A DNA stretch of 64,000 bases from Reticulitermes speratus (lineage: Eukaryota; Arthropoda; Insecta; Blattodea; Rhinotermitidae), in the NCBI GenBank assembly GCA_021186555.1, contig JAJKFL010000005.1:8335178-8399177 (forward strand), read 5' to 3'. Under the pieces are notes generated by a model that was not told the origin of the DNA, made no database searches, and saw nothing but the letters and a program-made list of their open reading frames with translations. The position numbers and the translations under genes were made by a program. Below, piece by piece: positions 1-12,400 of this stretch (its first letter is position 1; each line of letters opens with the position of its first letter).

Positions 1-495
1 CCCAAAGCATGTTTGTTGACTGTTATAGAATATTAAACTTACAAGGATGTGGAACTTTTCCCTTATTCTGATGGAAAATAGTGTGTAATGTTATTTTGAA
101 CGGATGAGTGTATGAGTGGTATGACTGGCTGAGGAATGGAGAAAATACATAACAAGGGAGTTCCTTTGTATTTAACATGTTATGTTGTTGGTCATCGTGC
201 AGTATAAAGCATTTGTATGGTCTGGGCAAGCGGTGTTCATGCAGAAAAGAAGAAGAACTGTATTTTCAGTTTTCTTTATAAAGCATTCAAGAGAGAGAGA
301 TGAAGGATAATATTAAAGTGGACCTTGGGGAATTGGATTGTGAGACTGGGAGCTCACTTGATGTTGTTTAGGGTAAAGTCAAACTGGGCTTCAGTGATTA
401 TGGTGATGTAACTTTGGAGATTTTGATAGAAGGCTAGTAAGTGCATGCATTTGAGAAACTCTGAATTTATAGCCTCTGATGTTTGCATTCTTCAG

Positions 496-3400
496 TTTCA
501 GAACTGCAGCAGCATCAACTTTATATCTTTGAATGCAGCTCTTCTGGTACTGATGTGTATCAGTGGCTTGGCATGGAGCTTCTCATTTACCACAGTAATA
601 TACATAAGTATACGTATTACAAGTAATGTAGTCAGAGAACATCTGTATATGGCATACCCCTAAAACTGAATACAGTATTCCCCCCGTATCCGCGGGTGAT
701 ACGTTCCAAGACCTACCGCAGATGCCTGAAACCACGGATAGTAGGGAACCCTATATATAAAAGAGCAGAGTAAACTTTAGATCGACTAAAGTCAACGCTG
801 GCAAATTAAAACATAATACTTAAATCGACCATGGTCGACTTTGGCAGTGAATGTGTTAATATTTTCGGGCCGTGGTAAATCGCGGATAACTGAAACCGCG
901 GATACGGGGGTTCTACTGTATATGTGAAAGGAAAGTCCTTTATCCTGCTGGGGTAGGTGTTTAAATTTTAACACATGGTTTATGAAAAAATGTATTATTT
1001 GAACAGAAAAAGATAAAAAATTATGAAATAAAGTTGTGGAAAATAAAACAGAGATTATGTAAATATCCTTGTTGACTAAATATATAAAGTGAATTTCTAG
1101 GGTTGTTTGTCATTGCAGGTCTGTAAATGGTTAATATGTTTCTGCACTGCATATATGTAGTCAGAGTGTTATGACCTTCCAGAGAAAAATCTGTAGCCTT
1201 TACCAGAAATAAACTGCTGCTTTATTACACTCTGGTATATTGAGAATATGGGCAGAAATTTAATATTTAATTGTATTCTAGTACTTACATGTGATAGAAA
1301 TAAATTCTGTGAATAAACCAGAGCAGCCATAACTGTTTTGAACTCATTTATTATTTTATCTGAGACTTGAATGTGGAGAGTGGCAGACATGTTGGTACTC
1401 ATTAGATTGTCTGTTGTATGCAGACTGTGGTGGGAGTGTCAGAGCGAGCGCACAACTCGTGGTTTAAGAAGCTGTGCAGAGCACCAGTGGGATACTTCCA
1501 GGCTTCATCTGCCATGATCTGTGTCCTGAACTTCTTCTCTCTAAATGTGCAAGACAGTAAGTGCAAACAGGCAGTAGCTCTGTGATACGAAGGCCAGTAG
1601 AAAAGTAATGCCTCCTATTCTTTTATTTTAAATGTGGCACTGGGTTGAGCTTGTTGCCTTATCCAGCAGATAGCAACACTGTGTAGCTCCGCCAGAATCA
1701 TCAGTTCTCCAGTCGCTCGTGTGCATTCAACAAAATAGCAGTGCCAAATGGCAGATGTTGTGGATGTACGTATTAGGCAGAGAGTGGTGATTGAAAAAGT
1801 GTGTTGATAATTAAGGAGACTTTGTGGAAAAATAATCTCAACTTTGTAAAGGATGTAGTTCTACCCATGATACATGTAAATTTCATTATAATTGTAATTA
1901 CAGTTTCTGAGAAAAAAATAGGAGGCATTCCTTTCATACTGCCCCTCGTATTTACTGTGCTGGTTGTGTGTGTGTGTGGTGTTTTGTTTAATGACACTGT
2001 CAGTTACTAAGATTATACAGCACAGGTGATAAATGGTGAGATATGAGTATGGAGCACTGGTGGAATGATACTGTCAGGTGAAAGCAGAAGTACTCAGAGG
2101 AAGACTTGTCCTAGTGCCACTTTGTCCACCACAAAAGCGACATTGATTGGCCTGGGTTTGAACCTGACCCTCCACAATAATTCTGGGGTATATCTGACGT
2201 ATGAGTTTTTAGTCCTATGTCCAAAATTGGTCGTATCACTGCCATAGACCAGTTTCACCATGCAGCAGAGGATACTCTGCATTATTGAAGGACATGTTCT
2301 GCAGTATAAAACCTACAGAGACATTTGTTCCTATGTTTGCAGCTGTATGTGACAGATTGTGTGACACAAGTTGAATTTTACCTTTCTTGATTTCCAGAAT
2401 ACCAAACTGGGTTTAAATTTGTCATGCCTCAAAAGTGCAGGACTTTCTGTTTCAATAGATAACAATCATCAACCAGCAACTGCACTAATTGTAATTATTA
2501 TAACACTTTAAGATTGCCCTACATATGTTTCGGTCACAAAGTGACCATCATCAGGGGCGTCGTACGCACGTATGTGCACTTCACTTCACGCTGTCCACTG
2601 TCTACTATATTTGCATAGGGAATTTTGTTTGTACACTATTCCACGATAGTAGGTGTCGAAGATTGTTTATTACGATCGTAGGTCGATATGTTATTAGTAT
2701 TCACTTGTATGATTGTTTACACTGATGTCTTCCATTTAATTATATGTGTTACTCATGTGTCCACTATCAGAATGTCTATATATATGTTCATTGAACATTG
2801 TCCACTGTATTGACGATGTTTTTATTGAGTGTTTTTTGTGCTGCTCTGCTGTGATAAGAGGTGTGGTGTTTATTCCGATTATGCGTCGGTGGACGGGTTG
2901 ATGTCCATTGTTGTTGTATGATCTGTGGCTGTTTATCAATGAAGTATGGTTTCGGATATCTTTTTATGCTGCACTTTGTAGGGTATAGTATCGGTTATTC
3001 TTAGGAGTATCGTGTGCCGGATTGTTCACTTTCACTGTTTTGACTATAGTTGTTATCACAATGTCCACTATCAGAACGTCTATATGTGTGTTCGTTGAGC
3101 ACTGTCCACTGTTTTGACGATGTTTTTGTTGAGAGATTAGCACTGCACTGTTATGTTGGAAGTCGTGGTGCTTATTGCGATGTTGCGTCGATGAGCTGGG
3201 TGAATAACCGATACTATACCCTACAAAGTGCAGCATAAAAAGACATGTAGGGGAATAGAGGTATAGCTCCACTCATTCTTAACATAGATGGACCTATCGT
3301 CATGACATCTGAGATTAATTTATTTTCATTACAGAGACATGTGCAACCAGCTGGCCATGTGAAACATAGAAGTTGGGGCTCACATACTGGAAGTCCGTGT

Positions 3401-6400
3401 CATCCTACCCATCTTATTACATATACAAGTTATAACAGACATTGTTTTGTGTGTTTCAGTTGATATGAAACTTCCACTGTCAATTGAACTGTTGCTACAG
3501 AGCGTGAGTTTCTTCTTCTGTGCCATGTTTGCGTTACTGTATATTTCACCATACAGTCTTGCAGTAATACTCTTTGCTGTGTTGATCAGTGTTGTTATCC
3601 TGGGACGGCCTCACAGGTACAGTACCCATTGAGGGCCATGTGACTGTCACATGAGAGTTACTTAATTTACATTCTTAATGAGATGTGTTCTAAATGTTTT
3701 AAATTTCAGGGTGCACACTTAGGAGTTCAAGATTATGTTATATGCCAGGGATGTGTTAAGAAGTAGCATCAAAGGATGAGCGACACTCATTTTTATTATT
3801 TCAACTTATATGCCCAGTGGTATAAGGTATAATGGGCAAGTCCTCTGTTTCTTCACATAATCGCCAGAGCAACCGAGACATTTATCCCAGTGATAGAGAC
3901 CCTGTTCTAATTCCAGCAGAGAAGATACAGAGGTCAGTTGTGCTTCCTTCAGGTTCCTCAATGTTCTGAAATAAAGTGGGCATTTACTGTTTCACCATGA
4001 CCTGGAATGGAAGAAGGAGAAATCATTGTGTATCCCAAAATTCTGTCAGCAAGAACTGCTTCATGTGTCTTGACCATTGACCATTCATCCAGTTTGCACC
4101 TAGTGATTTTCACTTCTGTATCACTGAAGAAGTACTTCATAGGAAAGGCTCATGACTTACAAGATAAACATGTGATGTATCACTGGGACAGAGGTCTCAG
4201 TTGGTCTGACACATCAAGAAACAGGGGATATGTCTGTTATTGCTTGTTGTTGTGGACATCCATGTTGACAGGTGGTACTTAATGAAGTGTATGTTTAAGT
4301 GTAATAGGAAACTGCGACTAGTAGGGCAGGGATTCCTTTTTGACCGTTCATATCGTAATTATATGCATTTTATGATGAGAGAAGTGTAATGAAGTGCAAA
4401 CCTGGGAATTAATAAAGCTCCCTGCCCCATTGGGACCGTGGAATTTCTATTATGAAAGGTCCTGAAATGTTTTGAGTAAGTAGAGGACACTCTTTATTAT
4501 ATGGTTAGCTGAAGGTTGCATATTGCTGTCTAATAATTTTTTTTTTATATTCTTGTGTTATTGTAGTATTGAGTATCAGAAAATTTTGTAAAGAAGTCCA
4601 GATTATTATGTGTTGGTAGTTATGCCATGGCTGAGAGAATTGGTTGGGTGGAGATGTCTTGATTTTGGTGGTCTTTAGAAAATAAATTATGAATGGGCCA
4701 CTACAGGTATTCCAGCAATGTACTTGGTTAAATCTACTGGCATTTTGAATCTGCTGCAGTTACTGGTTGTCTGAAGATGGCCTTAGAGTGCTGAAATACA
4801 TCCTATTAACCTGTGTTGCCAAACATGGATGCACATAGGATAACACCCCTAGAAATTCATTTTATATGTATTTAGGCAGCAAGGAAATTTGATGCAATTT
4901 TAAGACATGCCAGTTTATTGCAGTTTAATGCAGTTTATTTCATAATTTTATCCTTTTCTGTTCAAATAGTACATTTTTCATAAACCATGCTCTAAAATTT
5001 AAATTTCCATCTTGGTCAGCTAAAAGTTAAAGTAACTTCTGCTCTGATTATGCCTGACTTAAAAGGACAGGATGTATATCCTAAGGTCGTCTGTTACCTT
5101 CATATCACCCGTCCTGTTGTCACAAGTAAAGCTCTTGCAATCCAATGTTATGTTGATGAAGTGCCACTGCGTAATTCAAGATAACGAAATTTGTGTGGTA
5201 TAATCATTGCAGTTTGTGTGAGGGAAATGTTCTGACCAGAAATTCTATATGTTGAATACAAATGTCAAGTCACAAATAATTGCTGTTGTTCGTTGAGTTT
5301 AGACCCATTTGTGAACCTGTAATTAACAATCTCTTTGAATTGTTAATCACTGTATTGTGGTTATTGGGCCTGCATTGTTGTGTCTTAGTTTTAATCAGAG
5401 TTAAACAGTTGCTGGCATTGAAGTTCATGAAGAGTTGGATACAGCTGCATTCGCTTTGTGTGCAGAAATTGGTTGCTGAAATTACATGGAATAGAAGAGC
5501 TGTCACGTATCCCACTATACCAGCATGTGGTGACGACAATAACAGGAAGAACCACCATCCAGGCGTTTGCTAAGGACAAAGATTTCATTGCAGAGTGAGT
5601 TGATTTTTAAAACCAACAAAAAAGTCACAAAAAAATTTCACAAGTTGTTATTTTTGTTTTACATACTTGAGTGTTATAACAAAAACTAGTACTTTAGTCT
5701 ATTGTGAACATGGGTAACAGGAAACATTTTGAAGATTCCAGTCTTACAGGATATGACACGTGTTGTTTTATTATATAGATACCAATATTTTTAATGAGCT
5801 TGTTGCCTCCATCTTCCAGGTAGTCTGTGAAATGTAAGCCATTTAGAAAATTTGATACTGTGTAGAAGGTCAGGGAAGGTGGTTGGTACAGTGTGCCGCT
5901 GGGAGCTGTGGTAAATGTACTGTGGGCATGTCTGCGGATGGAACATTCAGGATTGCCGAAAACAGGATTTGGTTTATATAGGAGATGAAAGAATGGACAA
6001 CCATTGTCTTGAAGGGCAATCATTTGTGTGGGTCCCCAAGAGGGCCATGATATTGCATCCTCATCAGGAGTCTTCCTCCATTCCTTCAGGGAGAGAGTGA
6101 GAGGTTTCCTTGACTTGCTCAGGACAAGGCCCTCCTCCCTATGAGGATGGCCGAATTTCTCCTTAGATTTCCCACCTCAAATTTTGAGCTGTTGATGCAC
6201 CCTAATTCTGGCTGTAAGTGCCCCCTAAATATATCACTTAATCATTCATGAGCAGGGAAAATTCTTAACTCTATCTTGGTTGAATGCTGATGTTGGTGGC
6301 ATAGGGTATAACTTACCTGACACTTATCTGAGTTACTGAAACCACCACAGCACAGAGAATGCTTTGTGATTGTCTCTCTGTTTATGGAAATAACATGCAT

Positions 6401-9400
6401 GAAAGCAGGCTTTAAAATTATTTCAGGCTCAAAAAAAAAAACAAAGAACAACTCACAACTGAGTGCTTGGTTCTTCGTCCATAGAAATTACATATTAGCT
6501 TCTAGCAATAGTTTGTATCTCAGTCCAGTAGAATCTGATATTGTGTCCTATCAGAGTCAGTAAAATGAAGTAAAGCGAAGCTGTCCTTGTGCGTAACGTG
6601 AAGGCAAGTGGGGGGTGGAAGTATAGCTCCATAGATTCTTAACCTTAGCACTATAAGGGGTTGAGTGGTCAGCTTCATGCCCTGGCTGCTATATCAAAGT
6701 AAGGGTTGAAAATAAATCTACTTCCTTAAATAGTAAAGTTTTTACTACCGTGTTATGACTGTGGAAGTTGACTAACACATGGAAAACGTCTTCTGGTCTA
6801 AACTTCATGACAAAATACTCCAGCAGGGCCTTGTTTCAATGCGGAAAGTGGAAATTGCTCAGTCTATGTCATGGAAAACATATTTTGGACTAGATACAAT
6901 TCATAATGAAATGTCCAGCATTGTTCATAATTTACTAAGCTGCTCCTATCCAAGTTCTTTGGTAGCATGTGCGTGTGAAACATTTTCCTCTTCAGGTGGC
7001 ACAAAGCAATATAAATGCTAATTCTTAAGCATCACAGGTACTTTGCATTTAGATCTAGTTACTGGCATTGCACTGTCCAGCTGTGTTTGTAAGCTCTTGG
7101 AGAAAATTATTAATTCACTCCTGGTTTGGTAATTGGACTTTCACAGTCCTGTCATGAATGTGCAGTGTTGCAGGCTGCATATGTGCCGGTGATTTGCCCC
7201 AGGAAGTTGTAAGATGGATTAGCCATAGAAGTCTAAATGTCTTCTCACAAAGTAGAACATGTTCCCTAGAAGTTACCTCCCTTACACAGAAATGCAGCTC
7301 GCCTCTTTGAAGTAGTTGAAATCCCTGCATCAGGATATTATGTTCCAGTTTCACCAACAAATGTGATGACAACGCTACCTGCATCTATCTGCTCAGTGCT
7401 GCATCATGTTGGTTGGCTATCAGAGTGCAGTTCATTGCAGGTGAGTGGTGAAGCCTGCCCTACATGTCAGACCACATCGTGCCAGCAGTAATAGAACCAT
7501 ACTCTGTGACTCGTTTAATGATGATGATAGCGCACCAGCACAGTCTTGGGGCCTCTAGTCTGTCAGTGAATCTACACATTTTTCTTGACCTGGACCACAA
7601 GAAGCTCTGAAATGCTGTGGCATATAAGCTATACAAAGCATACAGATACTTTCAGGAAAAACATGAGACCTGCTAGTGAATGGGAAAAAGAGAAAATGCT
7701 TTGTTTATATTGCTGGAAGTCTGGTAAGACTGATCAGACTGCAGAATTTCCCTTTGGTAAAATTATAGTGGTGCTTGACACTCATTGTAATCTAATTAGG
7801 CCAGTTAGTTATCTGGCTTGTCACAGACATAGTAGTACATGTTATCAAAACATGGCCGTTCATAAAATCTGTAATTCATTTGGTGTTTGATTAAGCTGTG
7901 AGAAACTACAGAAGAGCTCAGCAATATTCTTTCTTCCTGTGGTTGTTCACTGTCCATTGTTTTCTCATTGGTGATTCTAACATGACTTCACGTTATGAGG
8001 TTTAAACTTTACAGTTTATACAGTTTCTGTAAATCTATACTGCACATGATTGACAAATGAAATTAAAGTACTTCATATGAAAAGGAACATTGAATATTCT
8101 GGTCTGGCGGCAGCATTTGTGTGAACTAGTATTCACTATTCGTATGGTTTGGACCACTGTCCTTCCCTACCTCATAAGACAAATTTGACATATTTTGCTA
8201 AGTGCTATGATATTTCTAACATATTTCTTGAATATTGATTGTGTTTGGCAGCTGTAACAACTGGTCTGGTGGCAGTTGTGCTGGTATGCACAGACCCTGT
8301 CTTCTGGATAGACCACCAGCGTGACTACATTGCTGGTTTTGCGCTGGTGATAACTATGCAGCTGGGCAGCTGGCTGCAGTGCATCCTACAGTCAGTGGCT
8401 GAGTCCGAAGCAAGGCTCAGGACATTTGCAGAATCCAGCCGCTGTATACAGGTGAGAGTGTTGTGATGTGCTTTACATGGACCAGTGCTTCAGTTGTGAG
8501 TCTTTAAATCAAGGGGTAGATTTCCCCAACATAAAGCCTCTCCATTGACACCTTCATACATTGTTCCCTGCCTTCACAAAATATCCAGATCTGATAAATG
8601 ACCATACTCATGTTGGGTACAATAAATCTGCTGTCTTATTATTTTTTTTTTTTATTATTTTGTGACATTGTCAGGAACTTGGAAGTACCGTATATTCTCG
8701 AATCTAATGCGCACCCTTTTTACAGTTTTAGAGGGCTAAAAAATCAGATGCGTATTAGATTCGCGTGCGGATTAGATTCGCGGTCTAGAGCTGGATTTTG
8801 GAAAAATGATTCAGCTGCTGTACGTGCCGTAAGAACAATACAATACAATAATCTATTATTTTATTATTTATTATTATAATAATATAATAATTGGGTCCAG
8901 TGAATTTCCTTCGTGACGCCTCACACCCGCTGATCGCTGCCTTGTGTTTCCGCCATAGTCGAACGTTGCTTTCATTAACTCCAAAAATTGCAGCGGCTTT
9001 GCGGTTTCCATTCTCCTCTGCGCACCGAATAACTTCACGTTTGAACTTCGCCGTATATGAGAGTCGTTTAGATTTCAGGTGTCCCTCTTCCATAACTACG
9101 ATACACGACAAATTGGAACAAGCACCTCCCACGTTTCAACAACTAAAGCTCAGCTGGCTTCAGACGAGATTGCGCACGTCTGTTGAGAAAGGCCCCGCCT
9201 CTATCGGTATGACTCATCGGCCACAGGCGTAGCGTCGGATTTTAATGCATTGGTAACATCCAATATTATTCAATCAGTCGCCCCGTGGGCAAGGGGTGGT
9301 TGAAGGAAAGGTGCGGATTAGAATCGCGAACTAACTTTTTTTCGTTTAAGAAGTCGCCAAAAACTGGGTGCGCATTAGATTCGGATGCGCATTAGATTCG

Positions 9401-12400
9401 AGAATATACGGTATATTGCGTTGAGTGATAGGATGATTCAAGAATGATGAATTGGAATGGACTTGAATGGAAGTAGTCGTGACCTAATTAATGTACTGTC
9501 ATGACGTTTGCCTGGAGGGATGGAGGAAAACCATGAAATATCTCAGTTACTAGTTGATGACCCAACCACGATATTGATCAGGCAGTTTGCCAAATACACG
9601 TCTAGAGCAAAACAATCCCCATACTATCAAATTTTAGGTTGGGGTAGATTTAAGATTAGTTATTAATTAATGACTTGTGTTTTGAGTCATAAATAATCAC
9701 TGTAGTTAAGTCAACTCTAAACAAACGGACAGACTGACAGTTCATTCAATTTAAAACACCTTTTACAACAAACCATGGTAAAATTCATTTTACTTCTTCA
9801 ATCAGTCAGTCATTAATTTCTCCAAGGATGTAAAGAGTTGCAACTTTCACATGAAGACTCTTAGTTTCATATTAGTCATATCTTCAGCTGGTAAACTGAG
9901 GCACCGCTGAAGATGGTCCAGGGCCTTCGGCCAAATGGAAGTTCACAGCTCTTTTCATACCAGTCTGTACAGATTGTCAGTGCATAAATGTGGGCGCTTT
10001 TATTTAATAACATAATCTAATGTTAAAAATGTACTACAATAATATTACAAATGACACAAAATATATTTAATTAATACTTACATGGACTTTTGCTTACATC
10101 ATCCAACACGGAAAACATGTTACAGTGAAACCCCAGTTTTGTGTTTTTGTGGGTATCTCCTAAAAATGGTGTATAATCCGGGAAAATTGTTCTTATGGGC
10201 ATTTGGCTGGGACTGTACAAAAAGTGCGTAAAATTGTATAAAATGCAAAACAGTAACAATAACAGCAATGATGATAGGAGTGATGATAATAATTAAACTA
10301 ATGAACAGGAGTTTTAAATTTTTGGTATAATGGAGCTTGACATCTTTGTTTATGGTAGCTGGGGCCATAGCCCCTGTTAACATACATGAGACTCTGAGCG
10401 TCGGAGCATGTGAAATGCTCCGACGCTGACCAACAACATCAATTGACAACGTGCAATAGACCACAACCGCAAGTGCACCAGTGTACATAGTGAGACAATG
10501 TATAGTGCCTAGATGTTAAGAAACCCAATACGGGTCAAAACAGTGCAGTGAGTGTTACAGTTAGTGGACACATGAAGAGTAACCCCTGAAGATGGCTCAG
10601 ACAGAGCCGAAACATATGTAGGGTTGACAATACATGTATAATAGTGCAATATTTGTTGGTTTATAATATATAATATCTCAAACATGCACGGTATGTACAA
10701 CTTTAAAGGTGCAACCATTACTACACATTGGTTATTTGTGCAATAAAAATTTAAAAATATGTATCTGTCTGTACTCTAAAAATTACAAAATACCATAATC
10801 AACACACAAACTTGTGTAATGTGTGGGTTTGGTATGATGTTCCTTGCTGTTTTGTATTCAGGGAATCGAAAGTGAGGAAGAGACTATGAAGACAAAGCAG
10901 AAACTCCTCCCTGCAAACTGGCCTACAGATGGCAGCATCACGTTTGAAGATGTGGAGACAGTGGAATCTCCAGTTTTCTTACAGGGCCTGAAAGGAATGT
11001 CATTTGAAATTACAACAGGGCAGAAAATAGGTGAGTTATCACTTAACTGCGTGCAGACACTGGTTGCTGGAATGCATTATCAGAGATGCTAGAAATTATG
11101 GTTACTTTATCTTTTGCTACATTTTTAACATCTTTAAACTTCACTGTTCCTCTCTGTGTCTCCATTACTGTTGTTGGTACACCTTGTCTTTCTCCTTCCA
11201 TGTTGTAAGTTTATCATGTTTGTTTGTTCTTCCTCTCTTTGCTGTTGTTCAGACACAGAAATAAATAGCATAAAGAATGGTGACAATTTGCAGTATCAGA
11301 GAGATGAAGCAATGGGCAGTTTTGGATATTGCAAACAAACTCTGTTGTGATTTTACACACATAACCTAGTATTGTTAGGATAATAATATCAAGGATATTG
11401 TGATGGGTTGGATTTATAGATCAGATAGGAACACATGAAACCTGCATATACTTTTCGTGAGAAAATTTCATGTCAGGTGGGCACTTGGAGGACAGACAGT
11501 GAATTGGGAGGGTAACATTAAGATGGTTGTCAGTGAAGTAAATTGTGAGATCAGATGCAGATGGAACTGGCTGCAGATTGTGTTGAATGTGGGCTTTTAA
11601 TTTTGTGGTACTTACCCCTCACCTAATTAAAGAGGAATAGAAATGTGTGAGGTGCAATACCTCAGTGAATATACCACTCTGATGCTGCCATCTATTGGAA
11701 ATATAAACTGTGAACATCAGTTTCAGATGATAATGAACAAAATGTACCCGTAATTCATAGCCACTGATCTCAGAATCTGAAATCTCAAATTTAGTATTAG
11801 TTACTGTATTTGCATCGATGTATGTTAGATAAGAACAAACAGCATTTCACATTGTATTGACCGTGCATCTTATCACAATTGAGGATTTATTTTACCAACT
11901 TATGCACAATATTACAATAGTGTCATTTACCCCTATACGTATTTCGGCTTATTTTTAGCCATCCTCAGGGGTTGTAGAAATATAGCATAGACTATACATC
12001 CATTGTACAGATAGTTACATCCATGTGAGTAAACCATCAAAATATTACTCTGTGGTTTTCAAAAGTTCCACTTTGAGCTCTTAAAATATATGTATATTAA
12101 GATACTAAAATTTCGTTAAAATATGTTATCCTCAACAAACAGCATGTTTAGGCTGTTCTCTGACCTGTTTATTATCAGGATGTCAGGGTCGCATAAGTTG
12201 ATGCTGAATGTAAACAATTACAAGTATGATGTTTGCCATTTTTAAAAACTGAATTGCTCAGTGCTCTTCAGTGTGGAATTTAATTCACAAGGTAAGCATG
12301 TAAAGTGGTCCTTTCAGCAGAGAATATTTACACTGTCAGATGCAACAAATTAAAACAAGTACATTAATTGCATTCTATATACTTTCCACCCTACATGATT

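Noticed and set aside
1801..2010. 69-codon hydrophobic frame
   Set aside because: Spans a mariner remnant and its TIR; hydrophobicity comes from AT-rich sequence.
7585..7890. 101-codon frame containing CWKSGKTDQTAEF
   Set aside because: Lies in an ABC transporter intron; no splice sites in phase and no family match.
10122..10200. TACAGTGAAACCCC end resembling a Tigger TIR
   Set aside because: No matching inverted end was found downstream, so no element is called.
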